Below, piece after piece: positions 34,740 to 45,985 of a DNA stretch of 64,000 nucleotides. The notes under the pieces were generated by a model. The model did no database searches. It was not told where the DNA came from and saw only the letters and a program-made list of their open reading frames with translations. Source of the stretch: Primulina eburnea (lineage: Eukaryota; Streptophyta; Magnoliopsida; Lamiales; Gesneriaceae); contig NC_133101.1 of NCBI RefSeq assembly GCF_022965805.1, positions 46,394,342 through 46,458,341 of the forward strand. The letters are read 5' to 3'. Made by a program: the position numbers and the translations under genes. Each line of letters begins with the position of its first letter. The first letter of the stretch is position 1.

Positions 34740-35358
34740 TAGGGACCTACACTTCCTCCCCTACAGTGCCTCATATGGAGCCATACCAATCGATGCATAT
34801 GATTGTTGTTGTATGTGAACTCTACAAAAGGTAAGTTCGGCTCTCGGATGGATTGGAAGTCGATCATGCAAGCTTTGAGGATGGAAGGCAGTAATGAATA
34901 GCAGCTTAGTACCCAATCCATGATGTAAACTATTCCACAACGCAGACGTGAATCTCGGATCACTTTCTGACACGATGGACACTGGAATCCCATGTAGTCT
35001 GAATATCTCTCTGATGTATAGCTCTGCGTACCGAGTCATGGTGAGAGTCTTCCTGATTGGTAAAAAAGTGTCCTGATTTAGTGAGCCGATAAAATATCAC
35101 CCAAATGGCATTATATCCTCCAGTCGTCCTCGGAAGCTCTGTCATGAAATCCATGGTGATGTTCTCCCATTTCTACTCGGGAATTGGGAGTGGTCTCAGC
35201 TTCCCTGAAGGTCTCTGATACTATGCCATAACCTGCTGACATGTCAAACACTCGGATACGAATCGCAGAATGTCCCGATTCATGCCCGACCACCAATAAA
35301 GAGACTGAAAATTCTTATACATCTTCGTACTCCCTGGATGGATGGAATACGAGGTGTT
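34740..35358 (-). pseudogene. Integrase core of element Y, broken
   Basis: Minus-strand fragments include HPGSTKMYKNFQSLYWW (35305-35358) and CQQVMA from the zinc-binding part, then MDFMTELPRTTGGYNAIWVI with the first catalytic aspartate. After these come LHGIPVSIVSESDPRFTS with the second (SD) and YASIGMAPYEAL. They lie in different frames with several stops. The fragment ends at 35358, within the zinc-binding motif, where the LTR of element Z begins. Everything between RNase H and this point (about 0.7 kb) is missing from Y. Confidence 0.8.
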
Positions 35359-35363
35359 GTGGG

Positions 35364-38300
35364 TGTATAACCCAATAAATCAGATTACGTATAAGCCATG
35401 CATAATTGCTATTATTTAAATTAAAAATAATTTTATATACTTATGGAGTGTTGAATTCATTTTAAAATTTGTTACGTCATGATTATTTTTTTAAAATCGT
35501 AGAGGTTTAGTTTTACCTTTTCAGTTAATTAAGCGAGGCCGGACTGGAGTTGGAGTATTGAGATAAAATTTAATAATAATAAAATATTTCTAAATTTAAT
35601 TTAAGCCAACGAATAATTTATTTTAATGTAAAAGAATGTTTAGGGATTTATTTAATTAATTGAAGTTAAATAGTAAATAAGTTCTTTTGTGTCCCATAAT
35701 TAATTAAAAGCCTAAATTAAAGTGTGTAACCAATTGAGATAAATTAATCTAGGCCTCTTTTATTTAAGAAATTGTAACTTAACATGTTAGTAATTTATTT
35801 TTATGAATTAGCCATGCATGCAAGAAAATTATTATCCCAAATTAATTTATTATTTCACTAAAATACATAATAAGTCTTTAAAACTTTAAATAGTTAAAAT
35901 TCAAGAATTAAGCAATATTTTACCCATTTTATTTAGCAAATTTCGGCCAACCCTTGTAGATTTAAATTATGATTGACAACTCTCCCATTTTGATTCATTT
36001 CCTTATCCTTTCTTGGTAACATAATTCCGTCACTTTTAATCACCAATAATTAATAATTAAGCAATATTTCTACCTTAATTTGAATTGCAAGATTTCGGAC
36101 ATCTCACCTCACCTAAATCTCCCATAATATCACCTTGTTTCCTTATCTCCCAAAGAATCAAGGATAGAAAGATTTTTATCTTGCCATTCAATCTCCATTT
36201 AATTGGTAACCTTCCCATTCATTTCCTAGCCATTCTCTCCATCCTCACTCTCGAAATTTCAGAGTAAATCAGCAAAAAAAATCGTGACTTGCATCAAGAG
36301 AAAACAAGAGAGAAAACAAGAAAAGAAACTTCGTCTCCGCCGCGCCGCGTTCGTCGTATCATTTTGTTTTCTTCTAAAGAAAATTTCCATGCATGTTTAT
36401 ATTGTTCTTTGCTATTCAATCAAGTCCTATAGGTATTTTAAAACATCACATGCACATGATTTTTAAGGCAAAAACAAAAATTGGACAGCAACCTTTCAAA
36501 AATTCTATGCAGTATTTTCGGCCCTTTCATTTGTGCCTCACGGTTTTGATTGTCTTTGTGGTTCCAGGAGGTTGGTTCGATTCCAGGCACTCAAGGATAT
36601 ATCTAGGCATGTACTAGGGTGTATTGGAGTCATGTTGGTCCATTAGTTCAAGCCCCTACCCGCTGGACGAAGGCTTGACACCAACTTTCCCTTAGTTGCA
36701 AGGTTGAGTCTCGATTTTCCTTGTTTTGATTGTCTAAGTTTAAGGTTCGGATCATGATTGGTTTAAGACCTGTAACCATGGTTAGAAACCTTCCTTAGCA
36801 TGTCTAGGACGTGACCAAGATGGCCTTTCATGGTTTGGTTCAAGATCCCATCGAAATTTTTCGGTTTTCTCTTTTCTGATTTTGTGTGAGTGAGTTTCGA
36901 ATTTTGAGGGGTTGGCTGGATCTTGGTTGTCTTCTAGCCCTTAGCCATGGTTCACACAATACCTCATGATATCTAGATCAAGCCATGGTCGGTCATATGT
37001 GAAAGGGATCGATATACGGTGTTCAAAATCGCAACGGAAGCACAAAAATGTTTTCAAAACATGAAAACCGAAATTTTGGTATAAAAATTTTTCAAAATTG
37101 AACACCATGTACTAGTTGTGCAAACATATACAAAAATCTCAACTTTCAAGCATAGGGTGTTGAGAAAATTACCTATCAATCACAAGGATTGATTTTATGG
37201 CTCCAACTAAGGTGTAAACACCTTAGCTCTTGAAGGTAGACAATCTACAAGCTCCTCCTCCAAATCCTTGAAACTTTCCTTCAAATTAGGCCCACCACCA
37301 ACTAGGTAAATCCCCTCTTAATTTGCACTAGAAAATTAAGAAGATTTTTCAAAGAGAAGACTTTTATTCTCCAACACTTGAAGAACAAAAGAGAGAAGAA
37401 AATTGAGAGAAAAAGAGACACACAATTTCGGCCAAGGTGTGTGGAATGAGGAGGAGAGTTGAGTCTTGGGGTTGCAAAAAGTTAGATACAAAAGTTGTAT
37501 GCCTTTGCAATTTTTTAATCAAAAGTATTCAAGACTCTTCACCTCCCAAGCATGCAAACCCTAGCATGTCTCACATATATTATATGGTTTTTAACACATT
37601 AAAAACCATGGACTAAATTTTAATTATCTCAAACATATTTGAGATTAATTAAATACTACTTGAATTTATTCAAGTCCCACTAGTTAAATAATTATTTTAA
37701 TTGAGCTCTACAAGACTCAATATTATTTAATTAATTCAACACTTGAATTAATTTTAATTATTTAGACTCTACTAGGTCTACTAGTGTTTAATTAATTCAA
37801 CACTTGAATTAATCTAATTTAGTCCCCAATAATGTTTATGAAAATCACAATTTTCAACTACATTATTTACTTGGCCAAATTTTAATCTAGGAACACTTTC
37901 ATAAATTAAAATTTATATTTCTCTCATAGAAGTCATACTTCTATTTTTCTTTACGCTTATAAACACATTTATAAGCCGTTCAACACATTGAACCATTTTC
38001 TTCTTTATAGAAGTCAAACTTCTAATTTTACTTACGCTTATAAACTCCTTTATAAGCCGTTCAACACATTGAACTATTTTCACTTCTCATCGGGATTTAC
38101 AAAGCTAGTACTTGTGTGGCCCTAAATGGTTCATTGATACAACTAGCCGTGGTTTCACATCTCCATGTGATTCGGACTAAACATGTCCTTATTCGAGCAT
38201 ACCCCAATTGCTCCATTCTTACTTATCAACTCCTTGATAGTAAGAACGTCAGAACTCAAGTCTGATAGTACCCAACCAATCACGTTAAACGCCTAGCAGC

Positions 38301-40657
38301 ATCGCTTACGTGATTCCCTAGGTATCACATGATAGTGCCTGCAAGAACCATTCAATTATGGTTAGCGTACAGTACGGTCCCTTCAACTCATATATCCCGA
38401 TCGATTCGACAACCATTGGTTTATCGAGAGTTGTCAATGAATCGATACTATGTGTCATGTTGTAGTTGCATCGATGGTGTAATCTATGAAACCCCTTTCA
38501 TAATTACAACCATACTCTGGCCAGAGATTTCAACCTACATACACATGATAACACATAGGATATCCATACCCGAAGGTAAGCGGTGAATCCCCGACTACAA
38601 TGCATCGACTCCTATGTGTTTCGACAGAACACCCAACCTTGCCACCTGATGACCCCATAAGAGTCGGTAAACAAGTCAAAGTGTAATTCTAGCACATAGA
38701 GTCTCAATGTTGTCCCGGGTCATAAGGACTAATTCTGTACAACCATAAACCAGGACTTTTCCACTCGATAAGTGAGAACCACTTGGAAAGTCCTTTTATG
38801 GAGGGTTGTTCAGTGCACTCTACAAGGAGCACCTATCTGCATGTTCGGACATCACAATGTCCCCTACCAATGAAACATGGTACTCACATCGCAGATACTA
38901 GTCTCTAACTCGAGCGGCCTATATCCTTCTTAGTGGCGGCTGAATCGACTAGGAACCGTTTAGAATATACAGTATTACAAATATGAGTTTCATGATACTC
39001 ATCATATGAGCATCTCATATTCTTTCTACTATTTGTATATTCAAGGGCTTTATCTATGCAGCTAGCATGGGTATACAGATAAAGATTCGCCAAAATAATA
39101 ATTTCAAATATTATTAAAATAAAGATTGCTTATACATAGAGTTTCATTGTGAACACTCGGCCAACACTTGGCTCGACGGGCACCTACTCTAACAATATGG
39201 ACATTGGAATGAGACCAGGCAGCAAGATGAAGCAACACCCCCACGCCTGCAGAATGGTGTTCTTGGGTGGAGCTTCGGATTGTCGTAGGTGTTTGTTTGG
39301 ATTGTGGTTGGCCTAAGGCCCTTAGCCATGGTTCAAGCCATACCTTAGGATGTTGGGGAGAGGCTCTGCTTAGTGGTTCAAGCCCCAATGGCCATTAGCC
39401 TTGTAATCGAAGCAAAGCAAGCGAAGCTGCTGCCACGTTATTTGACAGCAACTTTGTCATCGGTTCAGAGGTCATGTACGAGTTCTAGGTTGGATTTTAG
39501 CCTATATCCTTAGACTGGACAGTACCCCAATGAGTTAGGAAGGTCATGTTTTTGGCCGTTCATGATTTGGTTAAGTTTAGAAGTTGTACGAGAATTTACG
39601 GTGCAATGTGCCAAAGTGACTCTCGAAAGAGCGTTTCATGATTTTGGCCTCCATTCCCATTTTTCTTGTATTACAGCCCTAGGGATTTATTTTCCATCAT
39701 TTTAGGTGAATTTTAATCATGACTAAATGATGATTCGATGTTTGTTCAGGTTGGTACGGATTCATGGTTGGAACATTAGTTTGTGGGTCGCGTTTGTCTC
39801 GTTCTTGGGTTCGGTTATGAAGCTTTAGTCAAGTTGAAATTATTTGCATGTTCCTCTTGTTAGAAGTAGGTCGTAGCGAGCCTGGGAATGATCCAACCCT
39901 TTCGGTAAAAAAGTGGTTATAATTATATTATGTGCAAAAATATAAAATGTTTATTTTTGAGATATATGCAATATGTCTTGTGGCCACCTCACGATTATGG
40001 GATTTCTACCGGTGACTTACGACCGGTTCATGTTCATGTATGGGTACGTACATCCAGTCCAAGGGCTGTGGTGATCTCTACCGCCCAGTATACTAGACGA
40101 TCATGTTATGTTACGGGCCACTTGCATATAACATTATCTCTACAGAAAATTACGATATGCTAATTTATGACAGGGCTCTATCGTGCAACTCTTTTACGTA
40201 CAATTTTTCATATATGCACATATTTATAATTACTCATGACACGATTTTCACGTTACGTTTTACGATACGATATTTTTACGTTACGCCAAATTTTATGATA
40301 TATTTTACTTGTTATTCACGATATATGCATGCTGAGTCTTTAGACTCACTAGGCTTGATTGTTGCAGGTACTGATGAGGTCGGGACCGAGGGCGGGGACC
40401 AGTGAGGTAGCTTGGGTCGGCAGTAGTAAGAACCCGAGGACCTCATTTTTATCATTTATTATTTATGCTCAAACTCAGTTTTTACTTTGACGAATTATTT
40501 TTAAGTTGTGGTTTGAAAACAATATTTGCTTCCACTCTTACATTAAACATTAAATCTTTTTATCACTTTATTTTATGAATGAGGCATGTTATTTATTTAA
40601 AAAGAAAAATTTTAAATAATTCCGCAAATTTACAAATACAAAATACGAGCCTGTACA
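35364..40657 (+). mobile_element. 5' LTR of element Z, interrupted by solo LTR Q
   Basis: It starts TGTATAACCCAATAAATCAG and ends GAGCCTGTACA two bases before a primer site. Without Q it is about 3.1 kb, long for an LTR. It holds the CTGAGTCTTTAGACTCACTAGGCTTGAT block (40330) shared with V, X and Y, close to where the RNA would start or end. Small open frames (36284-36617, 39930-40405) show no domain. Confidence 0.75.
37000..39194 (+). mobile_element. Solo LTR Q, family unassigned
   Basis: It starts TGAAAGGGATCG and ends CTACTCTAACA. It is 2195 bp and flanked by a perfect ATATG duplication (36995-36999, 39195-39199). There is no coding or internal sequence. The GTTCAAAATCGCAACGGAAGC start recalls LTRs of Ty1/copia elements, but I cannot confirm that. 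Inside are two TTTATAAGCCGTTCAACACATTGAAC repeats (about 37969 and 38048). The short frame at 38329-38586 has no recognisable domain. Confidence 0.85.
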
Positions 40658-40659
40658 AT

Positions 40660-40672
40660 TGGTATCAGAGCC
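40660..40672 (+). other. Primer-binding site of element Z
   Basis: TGGTATCAGAGCC, a full iMet-type site, lies two bases after the LTR end TGTACA. Confidence 0.88.
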
Positions 40673-40900
40673 TATGTTCTTGTAAAGGGTTGTACTACTA
40701 CTGATCTCGAGAAGCTCATGAAGTCACGTCTTCGGTCTGTAAGTTTTACGTTTACGCATTTCGTTTAAAGCATGAAATATTTTAACATGTTTTCATGAAA
40801 TGATTTATGCCCAGATTATGATTATGCAGTATTTATTTAAATTTAAAGAAATAATAGAAATTATGCATGTTAGTTACGTATGAGTTATGTATGGAACAGT

Positions 40901-41954
40901 ATGCCTCCTAGACGCATTCCTGAGCACATGAGAGATGATGAGCATCGTCATGAGGACGGTGAGGATCATAGGCAAGAGAGGGACTTACCACCACCGCCTC
41001 CACCGGACATGAACGCCTAGATGCTAGCAGGAATGACGCAGTTCTATGCACAGTTTGCGGGGAACAATGCTGGGGTAGCCAGGAAGACGGGGCCTGAGGC
41101 TACCTATGAGTGGTTCATGAAGATGAGACCGAAGGAGTTCCCAAGGACGACAGATCCCATGATTGCCGAGGACTGGATTAAGTCCCTTGAGGTTATCTTC
41201 GAGTTCATGGGGCTTGGAGATGAGGACAGAGTTCGTTGTGCGACTTATTTGTTTGGAGGAGACGCCCGCTTATGGTGGGAAGGAGCATCTGTAGCCTTGA
41301 ATGTGGCTACTCTGAGTTGGACGCGCTTTATAGAGGTATTCTACTCTAAATATTTTACTGACGAGGTGCGTTCCATGTTGACCAGGGAATTTATGACCCT
41401 GAGGCATGGGGACAAGACTGTTACGGAGTTCATCCGTAAATTTGAGAGGGGTTGCCATTTCGTACCCCTGATTGAAAATGATGCTGGAGCCAAATTGAGG
41501 CAATTTATGGATGGTCTACGGTCGATCTTGCGCCGTGATGTTAGGGTGGCTGGCCCTACTACCTACGATGTCGCTGTCTCCAGAGCTCTAGCTGCAGAGC
41601 AGGATCTGAATGATATTGAGAGAGATCGCCAGGGAAAGCGACCAGTCCAAGTGCCGCACCGCCCTCCTCAACAGCAACGTCAGAGTAAGAGGCTTTTCTA
41701 TGGCCCATCCAGGAACAGAGGACATCAACAACAGGGACGGGCAGTCCCGAGGACCGTAGAGTACCCAGTCTGTGCTAAGTGCACGCGCCGTCACGCTGGA
41801 GCTTGTATGTATGGCTCAGGGAAGTGCTACAAGTGTGGTAGTCCTGACCACTTGCTGAAGTATTGCCTTGCAGGGGAGTCTGCCTACCCAAGGCAGGGTC
41901 TTTGCTCTCCAAGTAGTGGAGACGAAACCGGAAACGATGCTCTTGACAGGTATC
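40901..41954 (+). pseudogene. Gag of element Z, nearly intact
   Basis: ATG at 40901 (MPPRRIPEHMRDDE) starts the frame. A single TAG at 41018-41020 stands where related gags have CAG (DMNA*MLAGM). From 41021 the frame is open through the capsid domain (MRPKEFPRTTDPMIAEDWI, LWWEGASVALN, FYSKYFTDEVRSMLTREF, KFERGCHFVPLI). It then passes two cysteine motifs, CAKCTRRHAGAC and CYKCGSPDHLLKYC (CX2CX4HX4C, about 41837-41878). Coding similarity ends after GNDALD near 41950. It is a Tekay/Del-type gag and the best preserved one in the window. Confidence 0.88.
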
Positions 41955-42152
41955 TTAAAGCTTTAAATTTAGATTTGAAAGTTATTGTTTTGGGGGTTTG
42001 GGTTGAGATTCTGAACTTAGAAATTGTGATAGGATTGCATGCTCTAATCAGCGTTATTTCGGGAATTTAGACTAGAAGAACTTTGACCTTCGCATGTCTA
42101 TAAGTTAGTTCAATTAATTATTGGGTTCAGCTTGATGTTCCAACCTTTCAGG
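41952..42152 (+). other. Intron-like gap between gag and protease of Z
   Basis: Directly after GACAG the sequence reads GTATCTTAAAG, a good splice donor. About 200 AT-rich bases later a pyrimidine stretch ends CCAACCTTTCAG, directly before coding sequence for GIIFIAG..ATNDLID. The frame runs on by chance to 42070 but with no family similarity. Joining at these exact sites leaves the frame off by one, which could be later decay. Y and V have non-coding gaps at the same place. Confidence 0.45.
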
Positions 42153-42940
42153 GATAATTTTTATTGCTGGTTCAGCTACAAATGACTTGATAGATTAAGG
42201 GGCTACTCATTCGTTCATTTCGGAGACCTTAGCGAATTTTCTCCAGATCAAGACCATTGGGCTAGATGTAGCGTATTCAGTAGTACTGCCCTCTGGAGAG
42301 GAGCTGGCAGCTACTAATGTGATCCGATCATAGACCTCGAGCTTCATGGTAATTTTGTTTATGCGGATCTTATCATACTGCCGATGCCAGAGTTTGATAT
42401 CATCCTGGGTATGGACTGGCTATTAAGGAACAGAGTTTTGATTGACTTCCAGAGGATATCTGTTCTAGTCCGACTGCTTGGGAGAGAGCAATTCTTATTC
42501 GAACCTGACAGGTACTTTCCTTTACCGCGTATAATACCTTGTGTCCAGGCTAGGAAGCTTATGCGTAGAGGGTGTCAAGCATTTTTAGCGACTTTTGTGT
42601 CTGTTCCCAAGACACCTAGTCAGTCAGCCTCCGATGTCCCGATTGTTAGGGATTTTCTAGACTTGTTCCCTGATGACATCTCTGGTATGCCACATGTGCG
42701 GGAAGTGGAGTTTTCTATTGAGCTTATGCCAGGTACCGCACCGATCTCAAAGCACCGTACCGATTAGCACCGAAAGAGATGGCAGAACTCAAGAAGCAGA
42801 TTTAGGAACTTCTTGACAAGGAGTTCATTCGCCCGAGTTTTCAACCATGGGGCGCGCCATTCTTATTTGTGAAGAAGAAGGATGGTTCGATGAGACTCTG
42901 CATCGACTACCGAGAGTTGAACAGGGTTACAGTGATAAAT
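42153..42940 (+). pseudogene. Protease and start of RT of element Z, truncated
   Basis: The protease begins IIFIAGSATNDLID, but the active site D-S-G is D-stop-G (TAA near 42196). It continues with THSFISETLANF, a frame change near 42330, and MPEFDIILGMDWLLRNRVLIDF (42384 on). The RT start reads VVPI..VREVEFSIELMPGTAPIS, then after a shift [34 protein letters not shown]. It stops dead at about 42940, in the middle of RT block 2, where LTR fragment W2 starts. Confidence 0.82.
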
Positions 42941-44100
42941 TGGTAACAAGACATTTAGCATACCTCAAAAACATAAAAATATTTTCTTTGCACGTCAAAA
43001 CATACTTACTTGGCATTGAGGGATTCGTTAGATCTCGTTTGGGGCCACTGCTGCAACATACTAACATGAATTCAATACTTAACTTGCATAACTTAGACGT
43101 AGTAATCATGCTTACACACAAGCTCATTCATTTGCTTAGGACATTCTAAAATTCCCATGACTCGGCCTTGTTAAAACATTGCATTAAACTAAGACATCAA
43201 ACCTCAAAGCATTCAAACTAAATTTCCCAAAAAGGCAGTACACGGACCCCGTGCCCAGGTCCGGGTCCGGGTCCGTGTAGGTACTGTAAAATGTGTTGTG
43301 CAGAAAAGGAAAGGCACGAACCCCATGCCTAGGTCCGTGTAGTGGTCCGTGTAGGCTCGAAATTTCAGGCAAGTCGAAAGAAACAAGGGCACGGACCCCG
43401 TGCCTGGGTCCGTGTACCTGCGGTATGCGTAAACCGATGGGAAGTTTCTTATACAGTGCTTATTCTCCCAATTCAACTATAATGAACCAAGATTCAATAC
43501 TTCGAGACCCATCCTAGGACACTACGGTATTGGCTCAAGCCTATACAATTGCCCCAAACAAACTACGCATCACAAGCAACATAATAAACCCGTGAACACG
43601 TCTTTTGACAACGAAACGATGTTTACGACTATTTATTCTCTTAATTGCCTAATGACACGAAACGAAATGTCAATAACCATCCCAACAACATTAACAATAT
43701 ACCTATACGCAGCAGCGATCACCCGTTGATCCCCAACGAAACCTGCAACAATAAAACTTCAAGAACACATCAATAACATAATTTTCAGAAAAACGCAGTT
43801 TGAGCAGTCCCATGAAAAACACCATAACTCAAACAATTTTTATCCAAATATTTCGAGTTTTATATCAAATCGAAGGTATCAAAAAGTTCTATGCTTCATA
43901 TGTTGAAAGATTTTCTAGAAAAAGCGAACGAAAAATCGCAGTATTTAAAATGACAGCAAAAATCGTGATTGTGATCCAAAAACCGTTTCAAAATTGATTC
44001 AAACATCATTGCTCAAACTTCTACACATCACACATGTATTTTCACACATAAAAACATCGCAACGCATAATATGACATGATCGACGCATGAAAAATAGAAT
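42941..44100 (-). mobile_element. LTR fragment W2, antisense
   Basis: It is homologous to LTR W over about 43425-44090, with shared CTTATAC.GTGCTTATT, GAGACCCATCCTAGGA and TTGAGCAGTCCCA.. blocks in the same order. It lacks the LTR start: on the right it gives way near 44100 to Y's RNase H, and on the left to Z's RT. It has neither primer site nor duplication, so it is probably what remains after a deletion joined two elements. Confidence 0.6.
43240..43420. repeat. CpG-rich motif array in W2
   Basis: Three units of CACGGACCCCGTGCC plus GGTCCGTGTAG lie at about 43240, 43312 and 43388. Each has complementary arms CACGG/CCGTG. In the first unit GGTCCG is repeated three times. Spacers are about 30-40 bp of ordinary sequence. 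This is another element-specific motif of the kind seen in the A, Tat1 and Tat2 LTRs. Confidence 0.8.
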
Positions 44101-44115
44101 TTACGTGAAAAAACG

Positions 44116-44640
44116 GCTCTTTCTCCGTGAAAAAATACTTGAGACTCTTATGATCAGTGTAAATCTGACATTTCTCGCCATACAAATAATGTCTCCAAAT
44201 CTTCAACAAAAAGACGACAGCGGCTAACTCAAGATCATGATTCGGGTAGTTCTTCTCATGCACCTTCAACTATCTCGAAGCATAAGCTATGACCCATCCC
44301 TGCTGCATCAGAACTGTGACTAAACCGAGCTTAGATGCGTCGGTGTATAACACAAAATCTCCTTGCCCGGCTGGCATGGCTAACATTAGGCGCTGAAATA
44401 AGAGCTTGCTTCAAAGTATCAAAGCTCTTCTGACATGCATCACTCCAGACGAACTTAGCATTCTTCTTGGTCAGTAAAGTGAGTGGCACTGCTATCGACG
44501 AAAACCCTTGAATAAACTTACGGAAGTAACAGGATAAACCCAGAAAACTGTAGATTTCTGATGCATTCTTCGGCTCGACCCATTCTTTGACTGTCGTAAC
44601 CTTAGCTGGGCCACCTCGATGCCATTGCTAGACACTATGT
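44116..44640 (-). pseudogene. RNase H of element Y, truncated
   Basis: Minus-strand pieces include [28 protein letters not shown] and [18 protein letters not shown] (44116-44260). Here the glutamate and the aspartate of the RNase H active site can be seen. Further upstream, near 44280-44640, are broken frames of the RT thumb and RNase H start. The family protein continues with a further 200 residues before integrase. Here it is cut at TEKE and joined to LTR fragment W2. Confidence 0.78.
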
Positions 44641-45470
44641 GACCCAAAACGCTACCTTCTCCAACCAGAATTCACACTTACTGAACTTCTCAAATAACTT
44701 GCGACTCTGCAGGATCGTAAGACTGTTCTCAAGTGCTGGTTGTGCTCCTCATGGCTCTTCGAGTAAATAAGAATATCGTCAATGAATACTATGACGAACT
44801 GATCAAGGTAAGGCTGAAATACTCGGTTCATGAGGTCCATGAAAATAGTTGGAGCATTCGTCTGTCCAAACGACATCACTAAGAACTCGTAATGGCCATA
44901 CCTGGTCCTGAAGGCTGTCTTGTGAACATCTGCATCCTTCACCTTCAGCTTGTGATACCCTGATCAAAGATCTATCTTAGAGAACATTGTAGCTCCCTGC
45001 AACTGATCAAACAAGTCTTCGATTCTAGGAAGTGGGTATTTATTCTTGATCGTTACCTTGTTCAACTCTCGGTAATCGATGCATAGCCTCATGCTCCCAT
45101 CCTTCTTCTTTACAAAAAGCACTGGTGCGCCCCAGGGTGAGAAACTAGGGTGAATAAATTCCTTGTCCAGAAACTCCTGAATCTGCTGTTTGAGCTCTAA
45201 CATCTCAGCTGGAGCTAATCGGTACGGTGCCTTGGAGATTGGCACAGTGCCTGGCATGAGATTGATTGCAAACTCCACCTCTCTCTCTGGTGGCAGACCT
45301 GTGACGTCATCAGGAAAGAAATCTGGGAAGTCTCTGACTACTGGCACATCAGATATAGATGGAGTGGGCACATCAGGTGTCGAAATGACGCTGGACAAGA
45401 AAGCTTGACACCCCTTGGAGATGATTCTCCGTGCCTGCATGCAAGAAATCATGCGAGGAAAAATCCTCAT
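44641..45470 (-). pseudogene. Reverse transcriptase of element Y
   Basis: The minus-strand frame from 45470 to 44964 reads through the linker [62 protein letters not shown] and [21 protein letters not shown]. One TGA (near 44964, in IDL*SGYHKL, an arginine codon in relatives) interrupts. The next frame holds [20 protein letters not shown] and the catalytic [11 protein letters not shown] (about 44768-44800). A frameshift near 44710 then spoils the thumb. It needs few changes to be whole, so the inactivation is not very old. Confidence 0.88.
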
Positions 45471-45539
45471 CTAGCTGGCTCAAAGAGAAACTGCTCCATA
45501 CCCAACGGCCTAACCAACAACGATCTCTTCTGAAAATCA

Positions 45540-45830
45540 ATTAAGTCTCTATTCTCGTTAGCCAGTCCATACCCAAAATAATGTCAAACTCTGGCATCGG
45601 CAACACTATCGGATCGGCATATACCAATGGTCCTGCAGCTCTAGATCAATATCTCTGACCACGTTGGTAGCTAACAATTCTTCCCCTGATGGGACTGTCA
45701 CAGAATAATTCACGTCAAGGTCGATGGTCTTTCTATCCAAATGATTAACAAGCGTCTCGGAGATGAATGAATGAGTGGCCTCGAAATTTATCAAGGCATT
45801 AGTAGCTAATCTCTTAATGAAAATAATTCA
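45540..45830 (-). pseudogene. Protease of element Y, active site lost
   Basis: On the minus strand, LATNALINFEATHSFISETLVNHL, SVTVPSGEELLATNVVRDIDLEL is the gypsy protease (45794-45606). The catalytic aspartate motif D-S-G at this place is N-F-E, so the enzyme would be dead even if expressed. The second half of the domain, near 45540-45600, is in another frame (SLTLFWVWTG in place of the family's FDIILGMDWL). Confidence 0.8.
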
Positions 45831-45985
45831 TGAGACCCGTTAGCACAACACAAAACTTATATTCCAAAATTCTAACATTAACCTTATGCAACGAAAGACA
45901 CCAAAATACCAGCTAGAACACTAATAATCCCCAAATCAAATAAACATGCAAGGAAAAATATTAATACTGTACTGATTAAATAAGT
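45831..45985 (-). other. Intron-like gap between gag and protease of Y
   Basis: After RHDTVD (near 45988) about 155 bp of AT-rich minus-strand sequence has stops in every frame before protease similarity begins at LATNALI. The position is the same as in Z and V. The donor-like site seen in Z (GACAGGTATCT) reads GACTGATAACT here. Confidence 0.4.

Noticed and set aside
36568..36582. GGTTCGATTCC, a tRNA B-box-like sequence
   Set aside because: No A box at the right distance and no cloverleaf; it lies inside the Z LTR.
38329..38586. An 85-codon frame in solo LTR Q
   Set aside because: No recognisable domain; LTRs of this kind are not known to code here.
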